From positions 10,106,998-10,170,997 of the forward strand of contig NC_088791.1 in NCBI RefSeq assembly GCF_011386835.1: 64,000 nt of DNA, written 5' to 3'. This DNA is from Chrysemys picta bellii. Its lineage: Eukaryota > Chordata > Testudines > Emydidae. The position numbers and the translations under genes are program-made. This document shows, one piece after another, positions 44,606-57,660 of this stretch (the stretch's first letter is position 1; each line of letters begins with the position of its first letter). The notes under the pieces were generated by a model that saw nothing but the letters and a program-made list of their open reading frames with translations, did no database searches and was not told the origin of the DNA.

Positions 44606-46019
44606 TAATATAACCCCACTAAACCTAAATCTCGTTGAAAGAGCTGGAAAGCTTAGCACTGGAGTAGACCGTGACTCTAACAAGGGCATCTTCTTTCTCC
44701 ACATCCTAATATCAGATCCCTAGGAGTCTTCAAGTCACGTCTGCTAATTTTACCAACAGAGAGCCACCCTTTTCCTCAGTACAGGTGAGCAATTCCCACT
44801 GAAGCCAATGGAAGTGTGTGCATGTATCTATCCTGACCCTCCTTAGCCAGGCAAAGCCCGGAGAGCTGTGGGGGAGTGAGTCTGCTAATTGACGTCTCTC
44901 ATCAACTAAGTTCTGACGGCAGAAGCTTTCCTGCCGATGCAAGAGCCCAGCTGGGTTTTCAGATCCCCGGGGCAGCTTGCAGTGCTGGAGGTATGAAAAT
45001 AAACCCTCTTGTAAAACGACTTGATCTGAGACACTCGGTAGGGACCACTTGAGACCCAAACACACTCAGACTTTGGCGGGGTTGGATCTGGATCTGAACT
45101 TCGCGGCAGCCTCAGATCGCTCTGATGGGCCAGCCCCAACCCCTGGAGCTGAACAACTTGGGGTAGAACATCATCTTCCCATCTCTACGGACAAAATAGC
45201 GGTGGAGCCCCATGGTTAGAGTTGCTTTTCTGACTCTCGCTGCGCTTCACCGACACGCAGTAACTCGGCGCATTTGCTGTTTAATGGTAACGCCTGGAAT
45301 AAACACCCTCCTAATTGCAAGCCTCTCCCCCATCACCAGGTTGTTAAATTGTTAAATGTTTTGCCGCATCGATCTGAACAGCTGAGCACAGAACGCCGAG
45401 CTGTAGTTGAGACCTCCTGCAAGCTCAATAAATGTAATGGAGATCCTCAAGAACTTTAACTGGGAAGATTTAGTTCCCAAGCAGCAACCTTGTCTGCTGT
45501 TGTCCCTCGTTTTGCCCGCAACAGCTGTTCACATTGCGAGAGGCTCATTTGCACAATCAGAACAAAATGGGGTCGGGGGGAGATCAGTACAACTCAGAGC
45601 AGGCGCCAACTGCTTCAGGATGAATAGAGGAAGACCAAATAAACTAGCTTAGGGCCCGATCTAGCTGAGCCCCTGCAATTGTGATTGAGAGCTGTCCGAG
45701 CAGAGGTACCCAGCACCCCATGGGAGGTACACCACAGCTCCCAGGATTAGCCCCATACTTGAGAAAGGATGATCTGGGCGGCTGGGAGAAGACGGGTGGT
45801 TCCTTGTAACTAGTGCCTGGCCCAAGTGCATGTGGCTGGAAGCACTAGCATTCCCCTTCTCTCCTCCCTTTGCGTGACTGGTTTGGATGGGTTTGCTCCC
45901 AGGGGTTTGGCCATGAGCTGTAGGCATGTTGGCATCAATGGAGGGAGCCAGAGCACGTCCACATGAGAGACAAATGCCCCATAGGGGGAAAGTGAATCTG
46001 TTTACAAAGAATCTCAACA
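44606..46019. other. Unassigned DNA with candidate conserved block
   Basis: About 45240-45480 (AGTAACTCGGCGCATTTGCT, GGTTGTTAAATTGTTAAATG, TCAATAAATGTAATGG) shows no repeat family. It is a candidate conserved non-coding element. No exon was recognised. Confidence 0.3.
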
Positions 46020-46275
46020 GCTGGAACTTTAACCAAGTTACACCATATTTTTATTAAGATGTTGGTGAGGGTAACTAGCCATTGCACCAGCTTACCCAGG
46101 GAATTGGTGGATTCCCCATCACTTGCAGTCTTTACATTGGATGTCTTTCTAAAAGATATGTTCTAGCTCAACCACAAGGTGCGGGCTTGATGCAGGACTC
46201 ACTGGGCAAAATTCTGTGGCCTGTGCTGGGTAGCAGGTCAGACTAGATTGATCACAATGGTCCTTAAATCTATTA
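46020..46275 (+). mobile_element. Old CR1 LINE 3' end
   Basis: CATCACTTGCAGTCTTTACA is followed by ATGCAGGACTCACTGGGCAA, then GGTCAGACTAGATTGATCAC and ATGGTCCTTAAATC. A further CR1-like 3' UTR scrap (GGGGTCAGGAAGAAATTTCC) lies near 46364. Confidence 0.7.
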
Positions 46276-46650
46276 AATCAGTAACATGCAAGGACTTTAT
46301 CTAGGGGAGAAATGAGCAGGGCTCTCAATCCTCATATTTCAGAGCATTGGCTGATCACCAGTAGGGGTCAGGAAGAAATTTCCCCCTGCCCCATGGTCCA
46401 GCCTATTATTGTTCGATTGCCCAGCTGCACTATGGGGGAAGGGGAGGTATGTGTTTAGAATCAAAGTGGGGCCTGCTCTGTGCTTCCTAACAGTGAACTG
46501 GTTCATTAAGGCTACATGGGAGGAGGAAAGACTCCCAGAGAAGTACTTCACAGTAAGTTGTATGCATGACTCAGGGGCTCATCCCCGCACGTGAATTAGG
46601 AATAGACACCCCGCGTACCCTGCTCAGACAATGAGTACGGCTAGACACCA
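46276..46650. other. CR1-derived scrap and unassigned DNA
   Basis: The CR1 3' UTR-like piece at about 46290-46420 is followed by about 230 bp without a recognisable feature. Confidence 0.35.
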
Positions 46651-47274
46651 TAGAATCATAGAATATCAGGGTTGGAAGGGACCTCAGGAGATCATCTAGT
46701 CCAACCTCCTGCTCAAAGCAGGACTAACCCCAACTAAATCATCCCAGCCAGGGCTTTGTCAAGCCTGACCTTAAAAACCTCTAAGGAAGGAGATTCCACC
46801 ATCTCCTTAGGTATCCCATTCCAGTGCTTCACCACCCTCCTAGTGAAAAAGTTTTTCCTAATAACCAATCTAAACCTCCCCCACTGCAACTTGAGACCAT
46901 TGCTCCTTGTTCTGTCATCTGCCACCACTGAGAACAGTCTAGATCCATCCTCTTTGGAACCCCCCTTTCAGGTAGTTGAAGGCTGCTATCAAATCCCCCC
47001 TCATTCTTCTCTTCTGCAGACTAAACAATCCCAGTTCCCTCAGCCTCTCCTCATAAGTCATGTGCTCCAGACCCCTAATCATTTCTGCTGCTCTCCGCGG
47101 GACTCTTTCCAATTTTTCCACCTCCTTCTTGTAGTGTGGGGCCCAAACCTGGACCCAGTGCTCCAGATGAGGCTTCCCCAGTGCCGAATGGAGGGGAACG
47201 ATCACGTCCCTCGATCTGCTGGCAATGCTCCTAGCATTCCACAGTCTGTGTCTGAACTGGCTGCTGGGCATCAT
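46651..47274 (-). mobile_element. CR1 LINE 3' end with coding C terminus
   Basis: The minus-strand frame 46939-47274 reads the reverse-transcriptase end ([49 protein letters not shown]). A second frame at 46734-46928 ([20 protein letters not shown] to LDKALAGMI) follows after a frameshift near 46930. The 3' UTR ends at ATAGAATCATAGAATATCAG. It is the longest young CR1 copy here, 5' truncated at about 47274. Confidence 0.9.
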
Positions 47275-47279
47275 CAGCG

Positions 47280-47873
47280 ATGTAACACCAAGGGCTGCGG
47301 GTGGAACTCCCCTGCGGGAAGGCTAGCACCCCCGGTCCCGAGGCTCCTCCCCTTCCATCCCCACATGCCCACCGGAGCCCCAAGCCCCCACCCCACCCCA
47401 ATGGCTGGAGGAGCCGCAGCTGAACTGCCCCAACCTTCGCGCTGCCGGCTGGCCTGAGCACCGGTCCAGGCCCTGGCCCAAGCCTCCCTGGACCCCCGAG
47501 CTGCTGGCCCCACTGGCCGGCCCACGCCCTGAGCTCCAGGCCACCAGCTGGAGCTGAGCCCCCTCCGGCTGCCGTGGAGAAAGGGGTGAGGCAGGACGTG
47601 GCAGGGGGGTCTCACGGGGACGGGGTGGAGGAGAGGTGGGACCCGGCAGGCTGGGGGACCTCCGGAGAGTGGGGGTGGAGTAGAAGAGGGGGAAGGAGGG
47701 ACTCACCAGGCAGCAGCTGTGGCAGGCGGTGGGGGCCTCGGGGAAGGAGCGGAGCAGGAAGGGGAAGAGGCGGAGCACAGGTGGGACCACCACATCCCAT
47801 TTGTTTGTGGGTCAGTGGCGGCTGTGCCACGGGAGGCTTAGCTTCTCCTGGCCTATTATACCCGCCACCTCTG
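47280..47873. mobile_element. GC-rich hAT-like element, left end missing
   Basis: The right end TAGCTTCTCCTGGCCTATTA...CCGCCACCTCTG has the hAT-like terminal form CAGAGGTGGCGGG when inverted. The interior is GC-rich as in the other hATs. No left terminus or target duplication was found next to the CR1 boundary. Confidence 0.45.
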
Positions 47874-48350
47874 GGTAACCCTCGTCCTGGGTTCTAAACC
47901 TACTCTGTGAAGTGCTTAATTCAGGGTCCCCTTTCTCCTTGTGCCTCTGTCTCCCAGGCTAAATCTTTCCCCTGTAATCATATTAAGCAATGGCTGACAC
48001 AGATCATTGGGCCAAATTCAGTCCTGGAAGAAGTTGGCATTGGCTTGAGCTGAGTTGTGTATAGCAGAATTTGGGCCATCATCTCCGGTGTTTGGCTGTT
48101 TGTTCTGGTCATCGTTCTGTAGCTGGTACTTCATCCAGCATGAAATCCTAGGGCCTTTAGCAAAACAATAAAGCAGCAGAGACCCCAGCTCTTCCCTGAA
48201 ATTTGCCCCACTAAGTGAGCGAAATACACAAATGATGGTTCAGGGTTTAGAGATTAATGGGACCCAACCAAACATACTGTTTACCCTGAATGATCCTCAA
48301 GTGTGTGGCAAAGTTTGCAAACTCATTGCATGCCAGATACACAGGAATTG
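47874..48350. other. Unassigned DNA
   Basis: No gene or repeat was recognised. Confidence 0.4.
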
Positions 48351-48688
48351 AATCATAGACTCACAGACTTTAAGGTCAGAAGGGACCATTATGATCATCT
48401 AGTCTGACCCCCTGCATGATGCAGGCCACAAAGCCGTCCCTACCCTTTCCCTTGACTCTGCTGTTGAAGTCCCCAAATCCTGTGGTTTAAAGACTTTAAG
48501 TAGCAGAGAATCCTCCAGCTAGCGATCCCTGCCCCATGCTGCGGAGGAAGGCGAAAAACCTCCAGGGCCTCTGCCAATTTACCCTGGAGGAAAATTCCTT
48601 CCCGACCCCAAATATGGCGATCAGTAGAACCCCGAGCATGCGGGCAAGATTCTCCAGCCAGACCCTCATTGGAATCACCTGTCACTGA
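48351..48688 (-). mobile_element. CR1 LINE 3' UTR, second subfamily
   Basis: AATCATAGACTCACAGACTT, GGTCAGAAGGGACCATTATG and CTAGTCTGACCCCCTGCATG identify a CR1 tail different from the ATATCAGGGTTGG subfamily. The AATTCCTTCCCGACCCCAAA block is typical of its UTR. Confidence 0.85.
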
Positions 48689-49521
48689 AATGCAGTCGCC
48701 TCTGGGGTGGAACTCAGCAGCTGTTAACAGTACATGGCAATGCTGCTCAACTGTTTAGAACAGGAACTCCTCCAACTGATGGACACCATGTTCAGTTGAA
48801 ACGTCAGGGGGAGCTTAGGGAGGCAGAATGTAACTACCCACAGGTAAATCCCCCAATTTTATTAAAAGTGTAATGGGATCTTTACAGGCTTCAGGTGACT
48901 GGGGCCTTGGTTTAACTTCTCAGCCTCACCCGGTGACTTGCATGAGCTGCATGAACACGCTTATCCCGTCCCTCTGTCCTTTGGTGGTGGGAGCAGATGA
49001 AGGCACATTTGTCTCCAGCCTTGGCTCACACAAGGTTAATCTTGGCTCCTTCCAGGGCTAATTCATTGCTTGTAGGGCCCTGCCACGTGCCATATTGATC
49101 CCCTCCCTTGATTAGTCAGTTTATTGAATACCCCGGCTTTTCTAATCTAATTAAAGCAAGATAAATACTCAGCGCTGGGTCCTGGAGCCCTGTGCCGGGA
49201 GTAATCAGGGAAGGGGCTGATTAAAAATGCAGTAGGCTTCAGGGATAATTTATGAACTATCCGCCACTGCCAGTATGGCAGGCTGCTTTTGAAGGGCTCT
49301 GCTCCGTCTGCAGTTTGAAGTTGGTGCACCTCTTTCCCAGGAGGGCTGAGTCCCTCATTCGAGGGGGGAAATGTATCCTCTAAACACAAACTTTTCTTCC
49401 TCTTTCTCTGGATGCTTGGCCAGGCCCCAGCCCAGCAGTGCGGACTCATGTGGGTAGTACTTATATGAGAAGGCATCCTCAGTGGAGTCGGAAGGACTCC
49501 TGTGAGTACAGATTGCAGGAG
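48689..49521. other. Unassigned DNA with candidate conserved block
   Basis: About 49070-49290 (TTGATTAGTCAGTTTATTGA, CTAATCTAATTAAAGCAAGA, GGCTGATTAAAAATGCAGTA) is AT-rich, repeat-free and may be regulatory. Confidence 0.3.
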
Positions 49522-50100
49522 CATAAGAACATAAGAACGGCCATACTGGGTCAGACCAAAGGTCCATCCAGCCCAGGATCGTGTCTTCCGACAGTGGCCA
49601 ATGGCAGGTGCCCCAAGGGGAATGAACAGACAGGTTATCATCAAGTGATCCATCCCCTGTCACCCAATCCCAGCTTCTGGCAAACAGAGGCTAGGGACAT
49701 CATTCCTGCCCATCCTGGCTAATAGCCACTGATGGACCTATCTGCCATGAATCTATCTAGCTCCCTTTTGAACCCCGTTATAGTATTGGCCTTCACAACA
49801 CCCTCTGGCAAGGAGTTCCAGAGGTTGACAGTGCGTTGAGTGAAAAAATACTTTCTTGTGTTTGTTTTAAACCTGCTACCTATTAATTTCATTTGGTGGC
49901 CCCTTGTTCTTGTATTATGAGAAGGAGTAAATAACACTTCCTTATTTACTTTCTCTATACCATTCATGATTTTATAGACCTCTATCATATCCCCCCTTAG
50001 TGGCCTCTTTTCCAAGCTGAAAAGTCCCAGTCTTATTAACCTCTCCTCATACGGAAGCCATTCTATACCCCTGATCATTTTTGTTGCCCTTTTCATGGTC
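49522..50100 (-). mobile_element. CR1 LINE 3' end, third subfamily
   Basis: The UTR begins GCATAAGAACATAAGAACGG (plus strand) and carries ATACTGGGTCAGACCAAAGG. The minus-strand frame 49719-50102 is intact for 127 codons and reads [20 protein letters not shown], then [20 protein letters not shown], the CR1 reverse-transcriptase end. It is 5' truncated. Confidence 0.9.
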
Positions 50101-50154
50101 ATCTAGACCTCCTCCTTACCATTCTAATTACAGTAGAGCAACTTCAGGCTCAAG

Positions 50155-50462
50155 GGAAATTGGCGTTATGGGTCAGGCACTGGAGCAGGACTCAGGAGGT
50201 CTAGGTTCACTCCCAACTCTTCCATAGACTTTCTATGGCACCTCAGGCAAGTAAGTTAATCTTTCTGTGCCTCAATTCCCCATCTGCAAAATTAGAAAAG
50301 ATATTACTGCCTTTCTCCCCCCGGTGTCTGTCTTGTCTTTTGAGATTGTAAATTCTTCTGGATAGGATGGTCTTTCATGATCTGTATGTACAGCGCCTAG
50401 CACAATGGGGCCCCTGTCTTGGTTACGGCCTTTAGTTGCGACTGTAATGCAAATAATTAATA
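50155..50462 (+). mobile_element. Long MIR-like SINE
   Basis: The head (GTTATGGGTCAGGCACTGGA), the core (CAGGCAAGTAAGTTAATCTT, GTGCCTCAATTCCCCATCTG) and the full tail (TGTACAGCGCCTAGCACAAT, GCAAATAATTAATAGTAATC) are present. Confidence 0.8.
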
Positions 50463-50584
50463 GTAATCAGGCTTAACTCTTGTGCGTTCCTGTCTTTGCT
50501 TAGTGATTATAGACAACGTAATGCCCCCGATGATATTTTCAGCTGTGCCAGATAAAATGATAACATGTAACTCTTCAAAAACAA

Positions 50585-50770
50585 GCATTGATTGACCCTC
50601 ACAACCCCGTTATGAGATTGGGGAATCTCATTGTCCCCTTTGTACAGGGGAGGAAACTGAGGCAGGGAGGTTGCAGGGACTTGCCCAAGAGGAGAGCGAG
50701 TGCCACAGCTGGGATTAGAACTCAGGAGTCCCTGGCTCCCACCCCTGTATGTCCTCCGAGTGACTAGATT
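50585..50770 (-). mobile_element. MIR-type SINE
   Basis: GTACAGGGGAGGAAACTGAG, GGGACTTGCCCAAGAGGAGA and GGGATTAGAACTCAGGAGTC are MIR in reverse. It lies 120 bp from the forward copy at 50155. Confidence 0.75.
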
Positions 50771-51023
50771 AGGCAGATCTTGTGTTTTAGGGAGGAAGGT
50801 AATTACCTGTGGGGCCTATTTCCAGTCTGACCAGGTGAATTCCCTCCGCCATGTCAGCCACTGCCGGAGGCAGGACTTGAGAACGCAGTGACCGGCTTTG
50901 ATGTGCTAGAAGTGGGGATCCCAAGCTAGGGGCCTTATTCACTCCTGAGTCTTTTGTGGCAGAACTCAACTCAGACCCTGGCGCCCGACGGTGCAAACTT
51001 CTCCTGCTGGAGGGGCTTTTACA

Positions 51024-52585
<1,562 letters not shown>

Positions 52586-52589
52586 TGAA

Positions 52590-52975
52590 TTAGCGCTGTG
52601 TGAATAACCATTTTTAACAAAATTCACTGGCAATTCCAAAAAATCGAAGAAAACGATTTGTTTTTTGTCAAGCTGAAAATAATTTTTTTCCAAAATTGTC
52701 AGTGAATCAAAAAGGGGGAAAAAATCATGCTGGGTCAAACTAAACATTTAGCTTTGATTGTTAGCAGTTCTTTAACACATTCTAATTTTTAAATACAATT
52801 AAAGGACATTTCGAAACAAAGTCCTTTCGAATTGACAAATGTACATTTGTGAAAATATTGTAAAGTTTTGTTTTTTAACCAAAACAAAATGTTGGGTCAA
52901 CAGGAATCTGCATTTCCCCCCCCAACCCTCCCCGCAACCTTTAGTCGAAAACTTCTGCCCAGCTCTACTTTTAAT
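52590..52975. repeat. AT-rich interspersed repeat, likely DNA transposon
   Basis: The sequence alternates TTTTTGTCAAGCTGAAAATA, CATTTCGAAACAAAGTCCTT and AAACTTCTGCCCAGCTCTAC. This AAATTT/TTCGAAA style I remember as a turtle interspersed repeat ending near CCCAGCTCTA. No target duplication was identified. Confidence 0.4.
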
Positions 52976-53288
52976 ACTAAAACGTAAGAGCAGAGGACTG
53001 GACAGGACCTCTTGGCTCAGAGTCCAGGCCCTCCTCTCACAGGGCAGCTCTGTATAATCCCTTTCAGAAATGTATCAAACACTGTGTTAAACCAGTTGGG
53101 TTTCTTGTCCCCACTCCTGTCTGCTCTGTTTTTCGGCCTGCCATCCTTGAGGGAGCCTGGGGCAGGAGTATCTATCTGTCAGAGGACCCAGTGGTTGCTA
53201 TGCGGCCTTGGCGATGCCACAGTTCAGTCTCTCACATTTTGTGCTTCCCCTACTGAGGCTCTGGCCGTATTAGGAGAGATGGCGAATG

Positions 53289-54064
53289 TAGGGTTACCAT
53301 ATTTCAGCAAGCAAAAAAGAGGACGGGAGGAGCCCCGCCCCAGTCCTGCCCTAGCCCCGCCCCAGTCCTGCCCTAGCCCCACCCCTGCCCCTTCCACTCC
53401 CTCCCACTTCCCGCCCCCCTCAGTACCCCCAACCCTCCCCCCGCTCCTTGTCCCCTGACTACCCCTCCTGGGACCCCTGCTCCTAACTGCCCTCCAGAAC
53501 CCCACCCCCTACCTAAGCCTCCCTGCCTCTTGTCCCCTGATTGCCCCCTCCTGAGACCCCCCCACCCTAACTGTCCCCCCAGGATCCTACCCCCTACCTG
53601 TACCCTGACTGCCCAAAACCTTATCTACACCCCCACCCCCAGAAAGCCCCCCCCGAACGCCCGACCCCCCCGTCTCTTGACTGCCCCCTCCAGAACCTCC
53701 CTGCCCCTTCTCCGACCCCCTGGCCCCCTTACCCTGCTGCTCAGACCAGCGTGCCATGGAGGAGGAGCAGGGGGAGGAGCTCCAGACTGCCGGTGCAAAG
53801 GGCCGGCTGGTGATCTGCGAATGCAGGGAGGGAGGGAGGGAGTGCTCTCAGCTGCAGGGGAGAGGAGGGGGAAGTGGAGGAGGGGTCTCTCTGGCTGTCG
53901 GAGCCCTATGTAAGTGGCACCATCCGGCCGGCTGCCCTGTCAGCAGCGCGTGCTCTGCGGGGGGGGCGCGAAGAAGTCCGGACATTTACAAATTCCCCCC
54001 GGATGCTATTTTTAACTCTAAAAGCCGGACATGTCCAGGGGAATCCGGACGAATAGTAACCCTA
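53289..54064. mobile_element. Non-autonomous hAT element, 776 bp
   Basis: The exact 8-bp duplication is GGCGAATG (53281-53288, 54065-54072). The inverted ends are TAGGGTTACCATAT and ATAGTAACCCTA. The interior has a short tandem array of CAGTCCTGCCCTAGCCCCGC units (about 53340-53395) and long C-rich tracts. It has no transposase. Confidence 0.9.
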
Positions 54065-54072
54065 GGCGAATG

Positions 54073-54640
54073 AGCTAATTGGGTTCCTGCTCCTCCCTCC
54101 TGGAGACACAGAGGCAGTCGCACTCAAGTGCAGTCACCCGTAGGCTCTAGCGGCTATTGTGCGCACACAGCCGGTGACTCGCATCCACTTGTCTCCCGGA
54201 CACGCTCACCTTCTCACTCAGTGCAATGGCAGCTGATCACGCAGGCTCACGTTGCCTCCCTCCCCACAGAGACAACTGCCCCGAGTGTCCCAGACACACC
54301 CACTCACACTCACACAACGGCAGTCTACCCAAACACCCACACCGCTTCCTTCATCACCAAAAGGGTCACATAGGCCCACGCACACCCACCCATCCGCTCA
54401 TCATAGTGGCAGCCCCAGAGTCACGCAGCCAGGCTAATCCAACCACAGTCAGACGCCCCTGTAGGCACATCACAATTCACACAGCATTTACACAGACAGG
54501 CCAACAGCCACCCACCGTCACGTGCCCTCAGACATACAGTGTTACAGGCTCAGAGTCACACAGGATCACCCAATCCATAATACCTAATCAGCATGGCAAG
54601 TGTTGTCAAAATGTAACAGAGACAGACCCGTCAGGTCTCT
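54073..54640. repeat. CA-rich degenerate tract
   Basis: Words such as CACTCACACTCACAC, CAGTCACAC and ACACCCACACC recur irregularly. It looks like a decayed simple repeat. The 141-codon frame at 54226-54651 follows its composition. Confidence 0.45.
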
Positions 54641-54957
54641 CTCAGAGGTAGATGACAATCTGCCCAAGATAAGTCTTCACGCTGTATTTGGGGTTTGATC
54701 TCCTGTGCCCTGCCATTCCTGATGTGGGGTAAGGCCGCTGCACATCGCACTGTTATCTCTGCTGATTTTCCTGTTGAGAAGGCTTGTCTGGTCCCGGAGA
54801 GCTTGAGGAAATCTCTTCCTCACACTCCTTTGTATTTTGGATGTCAGAGTAGAAAATTCTTGATCCAGCATTTGTCACAGCGGCTGCACAATCGCTTTTC
54901 TCTGGGTTGAGCTGTGCTTTACATCTTCCAGTTTCCACTTCTAAATTACAGTCTCTG

Positions 54958-55059
<102 letters not shown>

Positions 55060-56389
55060 GCTCTAACAGTTTGAAATAAGCCTTGGGAAAAGAAAAAAAG
55101 AAGAAGCTTGCTACATGTTGCTCCAGCAAACGAATAAATCACAGAGCTGTGCAGTAATAAATCTTTCATGAGATTAGGGCCATCTGAACTCCGGCGATTG
55201 TGTAGGGAATGTATAAATTTCACAAGCAGATATATTAAAAAAAATCTTTAGATTAGTTATTAACTTTGGAAACACTTGATGAGTTTCGATTCATTAAGTG
55301 TTTCACAGTCTTGTTAATTTAATAAGTGCCAATGAGGCCATAATGTAAGACAACAATCAGTAATTTGGAGGTGGGGGGATAATAAAGTAGTCATTACACA
55401 GCAGAATGTTTAATCAAAGAATGTGGAAACTTACATTTCACATTAATTTGAAGAGGCTGGAGATTTAAAATTAATATTAGTTCTGACGCAGGCAGGCTTT
55501 CACAACTAGCCCATATGTCTTGTATAATTGCTCAGAACAGAATTAAAAAGGCTGTAATTTTAGTGGCTTTGCATTGGTTATTGTCTCCCCTCGCTTCTTA
55601 GGTAACATGGAAATAAAGGGAAAACAGATATGGTCCTTCAGAACCACGCATAGTGCTCACCTGGGGCCTTATGCCTACACATCTCATGGCCATTGGGATC
55701 CAGTTCAGGAAAGCATTTAACTAAGCACCTCTTGAAAATTAAGTGCCTTCCTGAACTATGGACATTCAGAAGTGCTGACCAATCAAAATTCCAACAGAAG
55801 GGAATGGGACCGTCAATGGGATCTTCAGAACCTCTGAAAATCAGTGTCTTGGTGATCTGCAAGTGCTACTGGCCACGCTAAAAGTGATTCTTTTACGATT
55901 AGCGTGTCCTCCCTAACTTTGGCTCTCTCCATTGGTTGTCTCTTGTGCTAGGTTTAATTACGTGTTTGTGCAGCACTAACACATCAAAGCCTTGATCTTT
56001 GACTGAGGTTTCTAAGTGCTCCTGCAATGCACTTAACAGGGACCGGAGGGGACTGCAAATAGTAGAAGCCAATCCTCCCTGGACTTGTTCCTCTCTAGTC
56101 CCAGCCCAGTGCTATCTGAAAAATCATGGCGACACACTCACTGTGTGCGTGGGTGTGAGGTGTTGTGGGTGTTTGTTGCTCTGTGCGCAGGAGTGCTTTG
56201 TCAGTAAGTTAGTGTTTCTTGGTTGGTGACCTTGTCTGTGTGAGAGTTTGTGTTTTCAGGTATCTCCTTCTGATTCCTGCCCAGGATTTCACAACATCCA
56301 CACAAGTGGCTGACCCTCAGAAAATCCAATCCAAGTTGTTCACTCTGCCCATTGCTGAGATAGGACTTTGGGAGCTTAGCCAGTGCTCA
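55060..56389. other. Unassigned DNA with candidate conserved block
   Basis: About 55140-55600 is about 500 bp of AT-rich, repeat-free DNA with many TAAT-core words (TTAGATTAGTTATTAACTTT, CACATTAATTTGAAGAGG, TTTAAAATTAATATTAG). It is the strongest candidate regulatory block in the window. 55690-55760 may hold a worn MITE arm (GAAAGCATTTAACTAAGCAC). Confidence 0.35.
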
Positions 56390-56397
56390 CGCAGCAG

Positions 56398-56523
56398 TAG
56401 GGTGACCAGATGTTCTGGTTTTATAGGGACAGTCCTGATATCCAGGGTTTTGTCTTATATAGACACCAATTACCCTCCCCACCCTGTGTCCCGATTTTTC
56501 ACACTTGCTCTCTGGTCACCCTA
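56398..56523 (+). mobile_element. hAT MITE, TAGGGTGACC type
   Basis: The inverted ends are TAGGGTGACCAGATG and CTCTGGTCACCCTA. The flanks CGCAGCAG and CACAGCAG match at 7 of 8 positions. It is a relative of the element at 25050, in the opposite orientation. Confidence 0.8.
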
Positions 56524-56741
56524 CACAGCAGCAGCACAGATATAATAGTAAAACTCATGGTTAGGTATCCCTCTCTCTGCATCTCAGTGATTTGATTGAA
56601 GCACCTCGTAGGAACTTGGGACACGTAACTCTGTGTGTGTGTTTGTAACATGAGAGAGGAGAGGGGTCTGAAAGAAATTCCCATGGAGTACCCAATGTCC
56701 ACTGTGTAACAAACCGAAAGCACTACATGCACAGTCTAGAG

Positions 56742-56942
56742 CAGTGGTTTTCAACCTTTTTTCATTTATGAACTCCTAAGAAATTTTGAATGGAGGTGTG
56801 AACCCCTTTGGAATCTTAGACATAGTCTGTGGACCCCCAGGTTGAAAACCACTGTTCTATGGTAACAAGCAGCTTTCATGGACCCCTTAGACATTGTCTG
56901 TGGACCCGCTGGGGTGCACGGACCCTAGGTTGAAAACCACTG
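56742..56942. mobile_element. hAT (Charlie-like) MITE with internal duplication
   Basis: The ends are CAGTGGTTTTCAACC and GGTTGAAAACCACTG. The flanks GTCTAGAG and GGTTAGAG match at 6 of 8. A second GGTTGAAAACCACTG lies at about 56831-56845, so the right end is present twice, with TAGACATAGTCTGTGG and TAGACATTGTCTGTGG before each. Confidence 0.8.
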
Positions 56943-56950
56943 GGTTAGAG

Positions 56951-57660
56951 CGCTGGATCTGGGCAGCAACACTCCATGGGGCCTGTATGCAGGGTGCAGT
57001 CTCTTAAGGTCAAGGTGTGCATGACCAAGTTTTTCTGCAGAAACCTGCATCGCTGCATGGTTGATTATTTTTTGATTGTTCAAGGGTGCGTGAAATCCCA
57101 ACCGGATACAACCAAATCCCAGCTGCTCTGGTGCTGCAGTGGTCGGAGCTGATTTGCTCAGCCAGCACAAGGATGCTCCCTGGCTAATTAAACACACCTT
57201 GTAAACATCTGAAAGGGACGGAGCAGAGGGTGCAGCCTGGGCAGGCAGTGAGACTCCACGGCATCTGGATTCCATCTGGTGCTGTAGCCACCCGCCTTAT
57301 CATCATTCCCCTCCTCTTAGAGCTTTGGACTCCAGCACATTCTGAGGGAGGTGAGGAGGGAAGTTTTGAGGCTTTCATTCCCCTCTGGTTTGGCTAAACT
57401 CTTGTGACAAGAGAAAACCTGGGCAGCCGTAATTTAATACTCCATTACACAAAGTATCTAGCCACTTTCCCAGCCTTTTACAGCGCTGAGGGGAGAGAGC
57501 AGGAGCTGCCTCCCGGGGTGCACAAGTGGCTTTGAGAGTCTGTTGTTGTAGCATGATGAGGTGCGGGCCGATTCAGAAACCATCCAGGCTGGGATGGGCC
57601 CAAGAGCGTCCTATGGGATTTTTGTCCGCCCTCATGAGCGTGGGTGTAAATGAAAATCAA
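56951..57660. other. Unassigned DNA
   Basis: No gene or repeat was recognised. Confidence 0.4.

Noticed and set aside
46756..47457. 233-codon plus-strand frame
   Set aside because: It is antisense to the CR1 reverse-transcriptase end on the minus strand and runs on into the GC-rich repeat. No independent domain.
54226..54651. 141-codon plus-strand frame rich in Thr, His and Pro
   Set aside because: It follows a decayed CA-rich simple repeat.
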